Below are positions 55,850 through 64,000 of a stretch of 64,000 nucleotides of DNA, piece by piece. Both the position numbers and the translations under genes were made by a program. The stretch lies in contig NC_087112.1 of NCBI RefSeq assembly GCF_963855985.1, forward strand, positions 8,062,501 to 8,126,500, in the 5' to 3' direction. Below the pieces are notes generated by a model, which saw only the letters and a list, made by a program, of their open reading frames with translations, was not told where the DNA came from and ran no database searches. Source of the stretch: Ostrinia nubilalis. Lineage: Eukaryota; Arthropoda; Insecta; Lepidoptera; Crambidae. Each line of letters opens with the position of its first letter. Position 1 is the stretch's first letter.

Positions 55850-56364
55850 CACCCCCATAAGCCACTGTTTCAGCGAACCAGCGCTGCACAAATCACTCCC
55901 CAGGCCGCCTATAGATCCGACCTGTTTGACTGCTGCACTGCAAACAGAGTCTGCATTCATCGGAGAACAGAACTCGCCTCCATTACTCGCCTTCCCATCA
56001 AAATGTATGCGAGCAAATTGAAAGCGCGCTTGTCGGTGACCTGCCGTCAGTTTCGAGCCTGTGGCAGGCCTTTTTGGAATCAAATTCGATTGCTTATGTC
56101 TTAGATGAACTGTCCACTCGCTAACAGCTATCCCACGAACATTTCTGAGCTCTTGCTGGACGTCGATACCAGTCAAATGACGATTTCGTAGAGAGGTTGA
56201 CATGAAAAACAGTCATCCCTCTGCAATGTGCACCGGCGCTGTTCAGATCTTGGTCTCTGGATAAAGCCACCAGTCTCCCGAAAGCGTCTTAAAACTTTAG
56301 AAACCCAGGACTGGCTTACGTGGAGCTGACGTGCGACAGCCCGCTGGCTGAACCCTTCTTGCAA
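55850..56364 (-). pseudogene. Tc1-like transposase N-terminal half plus start of DDE domain (right arm)
   Basis: Inverted counterpart of the left-arm gene: MQEGFSQRAVARQLHVSQSW. A 1-nt frameshift lies near 56200, where the reading continues as MSTSLRNRHLTGIDV. A second frameshift follows HFDG; in the adjacent frame VLFSDECRL is visible, carrying the first catalytic Asp region. The rest of the DDE domain is missing. Confidence 0.85.
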
Positions 56365-56947
56365 TAGTGCAACGATTTGTGCTGCTTCTGTAGGTGTAGA
56401 ATCTCAGGTAAAGTGTCAAAAGAAGCGGAGATCTGTATGGATCAACGTGTGAAAGCAAAAATCCGAAAACACATGCTAAATATGAGGGCTAAATAAGCCG
56501 CAACTCGCGACGTATCAAACATTTGATACATGTCTTTTTCCTTACTTCTTCACATCAGCCGGGATATCTGTTTAAATACCGGTGTGATTTAAATGAATTT
56601 GGTATCAATTTAAAGCTAAAAGTTTTATCTTGTAAATGGTGCCACTCTTTTTGTTACTAACAAATTAGTTAGTACACAAGATCGCGGTGAAACAATTTCA
56701 TGTAAGTGATTCCATACTTTTGCTTGCCAGTGTAGAAAGTGCTTCACGAGCTCTATCAATCGGTATCAATAATAGGTTACAGAATAAACCAGACCTATCC
56801 GGAAATTCAATGTTTCCAGCTTTTTTTATATTTTGCCACTACCTTCGTCTTGAGCTCGTCAGTCCACCGAGATAAATCTTGAAAACAGGACAGGCTGAAA
56901 ATGGCTGTTAGACCACTCAACGTCACCACCGTGAGCACCACCCACTA

Positions 56948-57067
56948 AGGCTGGGTTGCACCATCAAACTTTAACTTTGACAAACGTCAAAAATCTGTCA
57001 AACTCCATACAAAAAGCACCGGTTATCGTAATAGTTACCGTCAAAGTTAGGTGGTGCAACTGAGCCT
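56948..57067. mobile_element. MITE, 120 bp, TA-flanked
   Basis: Inverted ends AGGCTGGGTTGCACCATC and GGTGGTGCAACTGAGCCT. TA flanks both (56946-56947, 57068-57069). A second copy of the same length, in reverse orientation, lies at 60461-60580. Confidence 0.8.
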
Positions 57068-57069
57068 TA

Positions 57070-58548
57070 GAGTTTTTTGAGATCGGCTATTGCGATTTTT
57101 TTTAATGTCAAAAGAAGTTTATTTTTACTACTCCAGACTACAAATACTACGATTGTAGAAGAATTTTGAAGGAAATCAAAGCACTATGACAGGAAACATG
57201 ATGATTCTACTGTTTCCAGTTCATTTGGTAACAAGCATCCGAGTGCAATATTATTTAGCCGTTTGAGAGAGTTAATAACTAGCTCTTTGAGATGGAAAAT
57301 CTAAAAAACCGGAAAATAATAAAATAAAGCGTTTCATTTCTGTGTAATTATTGGAGGAAACGATTGTTACTTCTTGCTTTTATTTACCATTTTCTATTTT
57401 ATAGGTTCTCTTAGAAAGATAAATCATGGACAGACGGATATCATAAGGCGAAGTGTGTTATTTATTCGTGCTGTTTGTCTGTTCAATTAAAATTATAGTA
57501 GTCGTTGTTTGGTCCAAATTAAATCATAAATATGATAAATATTATCACGTAGTTATGCTTAAGCCTGTAGTTATACGAGTATAATAAATGCGATGATGAT
57601 GATGATGATAACATGTACCAGTTCATCCCTGAATCACTTATCAGATTTAGATGAAAAGAGATGTATAACTTCTATACCCTATTGATTTCTATATTGAGCT
57701 TTCGGTGGGGTACAATATGCATTATAAGGAAACTACTGATATTTAGTCCCAATCGATTCTGGGTTTTTTCCATAAAAAGGGACCTTTTCCATAGGTAAAG
57801 AGAAATACATAGTTTCCCAGGGAAAAACATAGGATAGTTTTAATCGCGGTTTTTGCGCAAAAGTCCAATAAGTTTATTATTTTCGGAAATTATACGCATA
57901 ATACCACTATAACCTTACCTCCAGTGAACCAGGTAGAGCCTTTAAAAGATATCTCCATTAATTCCAAAGTCCGCGAGCGAGTCCCAACACGGCTCTATAT
58001 CCACTTCCGGTTCACTCGCGCACCAAATGTAAGGAATCTAAATAATATTCACAAGAACTGCGACACAGTCGAAAAAGGTTGAAAATAACTTGCTTTTAAA
58101 TAATACAAATATAATGGGATGAAAAATCCTTATTTGAAACAACAAAGAAAAATCTCCAAAGGGCTAGTTAAACACAGGCTAAAAAAGCATCTCTCTGATT
58201 TTCAGTGTGTGTCTTAAGCCGTTGTGCATGTCAAAATGCAAATAAATGGCCAAGTAAAAACACCGATCCTCATTTTAAATGCTGAATATAATGTGTCATT
58301 GATAGCTAAGAGTTTCAAGAAATTAGGGATAAAATATGGAAAGAAATTTTGACAAGCAGATATTATTTTGAAACAATATTCTCACAATTTTTGCTGCATT
58401 AGCAAAATGCCATGCCACATATTTTGACTAAGGTGTTAGGAGTTAGGGGGTGTAGATTTAGAAGCTTGGCTCTACAGAAGATTGAAATTTTTCACAGTGC
58501 GAGCCATATTCGTTTCGTTTCTGCAACATTTTGCATGAAAATGTTTTC
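57070..58548. other. AT-rich gene-free stretch
   Basis: No gene was recognised. A GATGATGATGATGATGATA run at about 57594-57610 resembles the tail of an RTE 3' end, but no RTE sequence precedes it. Confidence 0.35.
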
Positions 58549-58646
58549 ATCATCATCATCACAAAAAAAAAAGAAAAGCGGCCTGCATCCAGCGCCTTCC
58601 TGCTACCTTTATCAGGTCGTCCTTGTGGGTGGACGTCCCACGCTGC
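58549..58646 (-). mobile_element. RTE-type LINE 3' fragment (family A) with 13-bp TSD and internal deletion
   Basis: ATCATCATCATCAC, an A-run, then GGCCTGCATCCAGCGCCTTC and GTGGGTGGACGTCCCACGCT. The central TTCAGC...CCCAATG part is missing, replaced by the A-run. TGAAAATGTTTTC flanks it at 58536-58548 and 58647-58659. Confidence 0.85.
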
Positions 58647-58998
58647 TGAAAATGTTTTCGGTGGGATATATTATTGAACTTCGTACTTGAATTACTCCAT
58701 CCCCTTTTTACTATACCACGTTTCAAAGGTGCTTTTAGCAACGAAAAGGGAAAATATTTTTATTCTTTACACTTTTTAGTATCAGTATTCGCTATTGAGA
58801 AATATTTCACTGCTTACTTATTGGAAAATACTTTAGGTTCTTGCCAAAAATTTCGTTTAGATTTGACGAAGATATTTGCCATTCCAATTCAATAATTCTA
58901 GTAAAAATACATCAATAGATGTTAGTAACGTTTAAAATGTTGTCTTTGTGACGAATTTTTAGAAGTTGAAATTCAATATTACTATTAGAACTTACTGA

Positions 58999-59153
58999 TC
59001 CTACTAATATTACAAAAACTACTCAACGGATTTTGATGAAACTTTACAGTAATATTGTTTATAACCCAGAATAACATATAGGTTATAATTTATATGACGA
59101 TAGATATGTGACAAACTAAATTTCACGCGGGGGAAGCCGCGGGCAAAAGCTAG
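58999..59153 (+). mobile_element. Helitron-like non-autonomous element, 155 bp
   Basis: Starts TCCTACTAATATTAC and ends ACGCGGGGGAAGCCGCGGG plus CAAAAGCTAG, with A before and T after. The middle (CTCAACGGATTTTGATGAAA) matches 47436-47607. Confidence 0.75.
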
Positions 59154-59248
59154 TATTTCATGTTTTTCGATAATAATAATTGTCCTCTGTCAATAATTAA
59201 TATTCTTTTGATTAAATTCGCAGCTGGTTCCAAGACAGTTATCTCTTA

Positions 59249-59486
59249 AGCTTCAACCACACCAACGCGTGCAGATCGCCAACGCATGCGCGATCATAGG
59301 CCAATGACAGGTCGCGCGACCCATGACAGTCCGCGCGACCCATGACAGTCCGCGCGACCCATGACAGTCCGCGCGACCCATGACAGTCCGCACGACCCAT
59401 GACAGTCCGCGCGACCTGTCATTGGCCTATGATAGCGCCGTGATCGCGCCGGATGGCGATTTGCACGCGTTGGTGTGGTTGAAGCT
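59249..59486. mobile_element. Tourist-like MITE with minisatellite core, TSD TTA
   Basis: Terminal inverted repeats begin AGCTTCAACCACACCAACGC and, with a few mismatches, extend inward to AGGCCAATGACAGGTCGCGC on both sides. TTA flanks the element (59246-59248, 59487-59489). The centre is a 19-bp tandem array (59322-59416). Non-coding. Confidence 0.88.
59322..59416. repeat. 19-bp minisatellite inside a MITE
   Basis: Five head-to-tail units of CATGACAGTCCGCGCGACC starting at 59322, 59341, 59360, 59379 and 59398. One unit has CAC for CGC and the last runs into the inverted arm. There are no spacers, so it is not a CRISPR array. Confidence 0.95.
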
Positions 59487-59498
59487 TTATAACTACTC

Positions 59499-59592
59499 AA
59501 CCTTCACTGGTTGGGTTTCATTGAAGTCAAGCTGTAGATCCTGGTTATACAGGAGTTGTAGTGGTAGGAACGAGAGGACGACTTAGTCCTGT
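59499..59592 (+). repeat. Dispersed repeat family X copy
   Basis: ACCTTCACTGGTTGGGTTTC, then GTCAAGCTGTAGATCCTGGT and a diverged end GAACGAGAGGACGACTTAG. It lies directly upstream of the LINE relic at 59596. Confidence 0.6.
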
Positions 59593-59595
59593 TAA

Positions 59596-59905
59596 ATGTT
59601 ATGTTTTGACAAATCAAACATGAACATGACCGAGAAAACTCTGTGCAGATTCTGCCATACAGAAGAAGAAACGGCCATGCATGTTCTTTCCTCATGCGGC
59701 CCGCTTATGAGCAAAAGAAGTATCCATCTCGGGCGACATATCAAGCACCCGGATGAGATAGCAGATATCAAGCTCCAAAGAATCTGGAAATTTATAGACT
59801 CAACGGGACTAAGCAGTGAACTCTAAAGACAAGGGCTGCCACAATAGATCAAACCTGGTCGAGCTGGCGCAAATGAAGCTCCAAAAAAAAACAATAATAA
59901 TAATT
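59596..59905 (+). pseudogene. LINE C-terminal relic with CCHC-like knuckle and 3' UTR
   Basis: The frame to 59826 encodes KTLCRFCHTEEETAMHVLSS followed by a Cys (C-x2-C-x8-H-x4-C). This is the zinc-knuckle-like motif near the C-terminus of several non-LTR polymerases. It ends SSEL plus stop. A ~75-bp 3' UTR (GGGCTGCCACAATAGATCAA) runs into an A-rich AATAATAATAAT end. Strongly 5'-truncated. Confidence 0.65.
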
Positions 59906-60315
59906 ATATTTTGACTAAAATTTTGCTCAATGATGACACTTGTTTTATTATATTGTGTTTTAATAACCAGGGCGACCCTGGTGTTACATTTTAAGAGCCA
60001 TAGGCGTTAATACAGCCACGGCACATCAGACTGTAGGTAGGTACGTTTAGTTGCAAAATGACACCTATGCCAACGAAATAAGATGTCACAGTACTTATCT
60101 TGTCCTGTTGTATTCTGTACAACGGAAATTATTCAAAATTTTCGGTCAGACGGCGTCATTTCGTATTCAAATCAAACGCCACAAAATTATGTAAAGCTTT
60201 CGAATTGGTGAAGCAAATGAAGTGTTCCCACGAAATTACATTTCTAAACAAACGATGAAGTGTGGTATCAAATATAAATTCTACTGTGAATTGAACAACA
60301 AAATTTATTTAAGTA
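59906..60315. other. Gene-free stretch
   Basis: A degenerate 'tacataagat' repeat copy lies at about 60025-60110. No gene was recognised. Confidence 0.35.
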
Positions 60316-60400
60316 CTAGCTTTTGCCCGCGAGAATTTCGCACAGCTTTTTTTTTTGCAGTATCCATTTTTGTAGGGTATACAATACACTATACATGTTT
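60316..60400 (-). mobile_element. Helitron-like 3' end (minus orientation)
   Basis: CTAG at 60316-60319, then CTTTTGCCCGCGAGAATTTC read inverted. The flanking base gives T after CTAG in element orientation. The 5' boundary was not found. Confidence 0.45.
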
Positions 60401-60460
60401 TAATATTAATGTTCACAAGAACATCCCGTTTGTTCGAATGCTGTTTTCAAACATACATTA

Positions 60461-60580
60461 AGGCTGAGTTGCACCACCTAACTTTGAACGTAACTTTAAC
60501 GATAACCAATGCTTGTTGTATGGATTTTGACAGATTTTTGACGTTTGTCAAAGTTAAAGTAAGATGGTGCAACCAAACCT
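60461..60580. mobile_element. MITE, 120 bp (reverse of 56948 copy)
   Basis: Ends AGGCTGAGTTGCACCACC and GATGGTGCAACCAAACCT. The interior matches 56948-57067 in reverse orientation. TA precedes the left end; the right flank has degenerated. Confidence 0.75.
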
Positions 60581-60602
60581 AATTGTTTTCACACGACAGT
60601 AC

Positions 60603-60713
60603 AGGTTTTCTATTTAAAATCATCCAAGGGCGGAGCAGCAAAGAAAAATGTTGCAAAAACTGTAAATATTATTCAAACTATTTTCACGCGTACGAACTCG
60701 CGGGCACAGCTAG
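60603..60713 (+). mobile_element. Helitron-like 3' end
   Basis: CACGCGTACGAACTCGCGGG followed by CACAGCTAG (CTAG at 60710-60713) and T. The 5' limit is approximate. Confidence 0.45.
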
Positions 60714-61928
60714 TAAATAAAATCGATTCTCCAAAGATAACTTGACGGAACCTTGATGGCGAAGTTTAAATAGTAAATAAATGCACATATTTATGTAACA
60801 AGGCCGCCGATCCGATATGCAGACTGCAATCTAGCATGTATTACGTACTGAGGCTTCTGCTAGGGATGCAATTGAATTCCTAAATCATCGATATCATTTG
60901 AATTTTATATAAGTTACCTATTTAGTGGGTTCTCGTTGAGAGAAAATTACGTCTGATTTGCCGTTAATCAAGGGTTCCCTGCTAGCATTGGTATAAGTAT
61001 TAAAATGATTCTAAAATTTTCACTTCTTATTTCCTTTAATGAATGATTTTAGATCCTTCTTATTTTTAACTAATGTCAGCATTTGACCCAAATGAAATGG
61101 GAAAAAATACCGAAGAAGTAGTAAAAAAAAATTTGACCAGTATAATATGACAGTGGAACAATTATTTAGAATAATAAATAGGCAATGACTAACCTATACA
61201 CTGCCTCGTATGAGCAACCTCTTTCATAATTTAGTTATGATAACTGCATTTTACTATTTTTGTATGTACTAGTTCAATAGTTGCAATGTAGTTCAATAAT
61301 ATTTAAAAAAGTAATAATAATAATGTCGATATCGGTAAAATTATTTTCTATCCCATCACTACATCTCAGACGAGAGGAATACCGACGTCACGCGCGCATG
61401 AATCGGTATCGACGAGAAAAACTCGAATCAGTATTAAAATCGGACGTGCCTTGCGAGTTAATACCATTCATTATAGTTCTCGATATTAAATTGTGGAATC
61501 TTCGGTTGATTAAACGCCTTTTGCTTTGAAGTTCGTTGACAAAATACATACAATAAATAATAATAATTTCTGTGACTCTACTTCATTAAATAAAGAATTG
61601 CGTAAATAATTTCGTCCAATTCTTTTAACGTTTTAAGGCGCCACTGAACCGATTTTGATTAATTTTGAAAGGTCACGGTTACAAAAATCTTCATGAGGTT
61701 ACCTTTATATCTAAAATAAGTAGAGGATAACTATTCCTCATGTTCACTCTTTTGAAAGGAAATACAGTGTTTGAGAGAGACTAATAATAAAGACTTACAG
61801 TTAAAAATTCATATCCTACACAGCATTGGTGGCCATCCATCTACTTTTCATCGTTACTTAGGGTACTCAACTTCAGCAACCACTAACGCGCTAAAAGCAA
61901 ACATGAATTGCAAAACAACATATAATAA
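60714..61928. other. AT-rich gene-free stretch
   Basis: The 82-codon plus-strand open frame at 61281-61529 contains a basic segment (RREEYRRHARMNRYRREKLE) after an acceptor-like CATCTCAG, but has no recognised domain and no supporting neighbour. It is not called as a gene. Confidence 0.35.
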
Positions 61929-62148
61929 TCTAAATTATATAAACTTAACTCAAAGGTGACTGACTGACTGACTGACTGACACAGTGATCTATCAACGCAC
62001 AGCCCACACCACTGGACGGATCGGGCTGAAATTTGGCATGCAGGTAGATGTTATGACGTAGGAATCCGCTAAGAAAGGATTTGACGAAACTCCTCCCCTA
62101 AGGGGGTAAAACGGGATCCACGCGTACGAAGTCGCGGGCGGCCGATAG
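61929..62148 (+). mobile_element. Helitron-like non-autonomous element
   Basis: Starts TCTAAATTATATAAACTTAA, shares nearly the whole interior with 52133-52331, and ends GTCGCGGGCGGCCGATAG followed by T. The terminal CTAG is mutated to ATAG. It has more GACT units near the 5' end than the other copy. Confidence 0.65.
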
Positions 62149-62760
62149 TTTCGCTTATAAAGTGACTGCTAAAACCTAAAACTAAATAAACTCTCAAAAT
62201 CACTCCATAACACACCATTTCCCATTAAAATCTTATTTAAGGCGCCGACACACTCACAAAAAGTTCGTAACATCGTTTCCGCACTGTATTTAACAAAAAC
62301 CCAGCAAAAAAATACCAAAAAATATGTTAATAACTCCAAAATATTTCCTATCATGTTCTTAATAAGGTTGAATATTAAGTAACAGCTGATCACAGGTGGT
62401 TCAAGTATTAAGGGAACAGTTAACTAAACTTTAATCCGAGATTAGGTTGAGACTAAGTTTTTTGTTGGAAACAAGATACTTTTGATCTCCTAACGTTTAG
62501 TTAGGAACCGTGAAATGTAGTACACATGTATTTTTGTTGCAAAATTGTACCTTATTGCAACTACATAAGATCTACAATGTTTAGCGTAATGTGCCGTCTG
62601 TGCAAATAATGAAATAAAGCTGTTTGCGACGGTTTTAAGGCGTGTTGTTGACAAACATGTTTTTTTTTTTGGGTTTTTAAAGAAAATTAGTTTGTGATTG
62701 TTTGACAAGGTCTGCGATAACTTTAGCCAAGTTTTAAGTTTAAAATTGACTGAATTAAAT
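62149..62760. other. Gene-free; contains a 'tacataagat' repeat copy
   Basis: A repeat copy lies at about 62515-62610 (ACTACATAAGATCTACAATG). The minus-strand frames at 62169-62393 and 62490-62990 cross repeats and show no domain. Confidence 0.4.
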
Positions 62761-63165
62761 CCTGCATTACTGGGTCCCGAAAAACTGGATTGTCGTGTGA
62801 ACACAGAAGAGTGTGTTTGAAATTCAAACGGATCGGTTTTTTTCGGGCAATGCAAACGGGATGTCCAATGTTTTAATATTAAAACACATACTACTAAACA
62901 GAATCTCTCAAAAAACAGTTCCTGCAAAATTCGGGGGACGTCTCCGTGGAAAAGAGCCCTAATTAGTGTTAATATTAAAACAGTACACAACTCAAACTAA
63001 AGGTAGCGGGAAGGCGCTGGATGCAGGCCGCCGCCAACCGGCCATTGTGGAAATCATTGGGGGAGGCCTATGTTCAGCAGTGGACGTCCTATTGCTGAAA
63101 TGATGATGACACAACTCAACAGGATCCCGCAAAAAAACAGTTCCTGCAAAAAACGGGATGTGAAT
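62761..63165. mobile_element. MITE family V tails, second copy split by an RTE insertion
   Basis: Two V-type tails follow each other: AACAGTTCCTGCAAAATTCG then GACGTCTCCGTGG at about 62915-62950, and CAACAGGATCCCGC then TTCCTGCAAAAAACGGGATG near 63117-63163. The second is interrupted at 62996-63108 by a short RTE. Confidence 0.55.
62996..63108 (+). mobile_element. 5'-truncated RTE-type LINE (family A) with 11-bp TSD
   Basis: Begins TAAAGGTAGCGGGAAGGCGC and ends GCTGAAATGATGATG. ACACAACTCAA flanks it exactly at 62985-62995 and 63109-63119. It is inserted inside a MITE family V tail. Confidence 0.9.
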
Positions 63166-63434
63166 CCTTAACGCCTAGGTAACTATAAGTAAAATAGACT
63201 ATACCTACAAGGCGAAGACGGCAGCGGGTTCGATGCTCGAATTAATTAAACAGTCGGCTCTCGTAATAACGCAATTCTGGGGGACACTGCTTGTATCCTT
63301 CAGTTAGCCTCCTTGGGCAGGGCTGCCACTTCATTATAATAATAAAATAAATACCTAATTTATTCTTGACAATTTACATTATAAAAAAATATTGAAAATT
63401 AAGAAAGAAAAGTAAATAAATAAATATTTATATT
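63166..63434. other. Gene-free stretch
   Basis: No gene or recognised repeat. Confidence 0.3.
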
Positions 63435-63490
63435 GGGTTTCATTGGAGGTCAAACTGTAGATCCTGGCTTTACAAAATTGTAATGGTTTC
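63435..63490 (+). repeat. Dispersed repeat family X fragment
   Basis: TTGGGTTTCATTGGAGGTCA, then AACTGTAGATCCTGGCTTTA: the middle part of family X only. Confidence 0.5.
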
Positions 63491-63544
63491 ACAATCTTGG
63501 TTGTTATCCTATTAAAATAGTCAAGGGATTTTGTACAATCTTCT

Positions 63545-63800
63545 TCTTCTCAGTCGGTACACTCTTGTCAGAGTGGTCGTGGTCATCATTTTGAATCACG
63601 ATTCAGAGTGATGTTCCTCGTAATACGGCGCCATTCCTCGCGGACTGCAGCTTTCCGGGTACTTTCGCTAACCGAGCACTTAGTTGCGGCCTTGATCTGG
63701 TCCGTCCATCTCATTGGTGATCTACCACGTGGTCTGGTGCCCTCAACTTTTCCCTGTACTACGAGACGCTCTATGGAGTCATTACTGCGCCGATATACAT
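63545..63800 (-). pseudogene. LINE reverse-transcriptase C-terminal relic (third family)
   Basis: The minus strand encodes RLVVQGKVEGTRPRGRSPMR, then WTDQIKAATKC and EEWRRITRNITLN before a stop. The arrangement (basic GRSPMRWTDQI, then EEWRR) is that of a non-LTR C-terminal tail, different in sequence from families A and B and from the family at 31393. A partial second copy is at 40230-40330. Confidence 0.65.
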
Positions 63801-63861
63801 ATTTTGTACAATATTGAGTAATTATTTCATATTTTCAATAATTTGTATGTAACACTTAGGC

Positions 63862-64000
63862 CCGGTTTTGGATTCGTAGCTAAAATAACCAATGGTCAAA
63901 TTTGACAGATGTCAAATGACAAGTGGTTAAATATCAGAAAAAAATGATTTTCGAACAATGGTTAGCTTGACTTTTAGTACATTTTTTAACTATTTGTTTA
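63862..64000. mobile_element. Possible MITE cut by the window end
   Basis: GCCCGGTTTTGGATTCGTAG could be a left terminal repeat, and CAATGGTCAAATTTGACAG with ACAATGGTTAGCTTGAC suggests inner inverted pairing. The other end lies outside the window. Confidence 0.25.

Larger units (their letters stand above)
55100..56732. mobile_element. Palindromic Tc1-like element, TA flanks
   Basis: The ends CACTTGCGAGCAAAAGTATG (left) and the inverted CACTGGCAAGCAAAAGTATG (right) are typical Tc1-type termini. TA flanks both (55098-55099, 56733-56734). The left arm (55100 to about 55822) and the right arm (about 56000 to 56732) are inverted copies that each carry the 5' end and the transposase N-terminal half. 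The ~180-bp middle carries a further bit of one arm. No complete transposase gene exists. Confidence 0.85.

Noticed and set aside
55640..56104. 212-codon plus-strand frame as one transposase
   Set aside because: Only residues up to about position 119 are transposase; the rest runs through the loop and the antisense of the opposite arm.
57594..57610. (GAT)n run as an RTE 3' end
   Set aside because: No RTE-derived sequence precedes it, so it is treated as a simple repeat.
59322..59416. Regular 19-bp repeats resembling a CRISPR array
   Set aside because: Units are directly adjacent with no spacers, and the array sits in the centre of a TTA-flanked MITE in eukaryotic DNA.
61281..61529. Basic 82-codon frame after an acceptor-like site as a host exon
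   Set aside because: No recognisable domain, no donor, and the frame simply ends at a stop; kept only as a note in the gene-free block.

Overview
The window is eukaryotic nuclear DNA, AT-rich and almost free of host coding sequence. It is most likely from a moth or butterfly. The evidence is the repeat spectrum: many 5'-truncated RTE-type LINE 3' ends with (TGA)n tails, Helitron-like elements ending in a GC hairpin plus CTAG, a CR1-clade LINE with a PHD-finger ORF1, Tc1-like and hAT-like DNA transposons, and many short TTA/TAA/TA-flanked MITEs. No bacterial operon, rRNA, CRISPR or functional tRNA was seen.

Layout. 1-11 kb: AT-rich sequence with short RTE fragments, MITEs, a tRNA-like relic and a Helitron-like copy. 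11.6-13.3 kb: a 1.7-kb fold-back element with TA flanks whose two arms share a coding-like segment. 13.3-26.5 kb: relics, diverged direct repeats, RTE 3' ends and copies of an unnamed dispersed repeat ('family X'). 26.6-28.0 kb: a second fold-back element. 28.7-31.6 kb: family X copies, a tRNA-derived SINE, MITEs and the 3' end of another LINE. 31.58-36.20 kb: an apparently complete CR1-clade retrotransposon on the minus strand with a 6-bp target-site duplication (TSD), inserted in the tail of that LINE. Its ORF1 (PHD finger, coiled coil, esterase-like domain) and ORF2 (endonuclease plus reverse transcriptase) are both uninterrupted.

36.4-36.6 kb holds the best host-gene candidate: a core promoter (Inr TCAGT with a DPE at exactly +28 to +32), an 81-nt leader and a first coding exon encoding the start of a THAP zinc finger, ending at a consensus splice donor. 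It lies about 220 bp beyond the 5' end of the CR1. 37-49 kb: Helitron-like elements, a CTCGAG-rich element, more RTE ends and a GC-rich island. 49.2-52.0 kb: a hAT-like element (8-bp TSD) carrying a nested, broken RTE copy (11-bp TSD). 55.1-56.7 kb: a palindromic Tc1-like derivative. 56.9-64 kb: MITEs, one with a 19-bp minisatellite core, Helitron-like copies and LINE relics.

Only the CR1 carries what looks like a complete coding set. Everything else is non-autonomous, truncated or interrupted. The THAP exon is the only convincing part of a candidate host transcription unit; its further exons were not found by eye.
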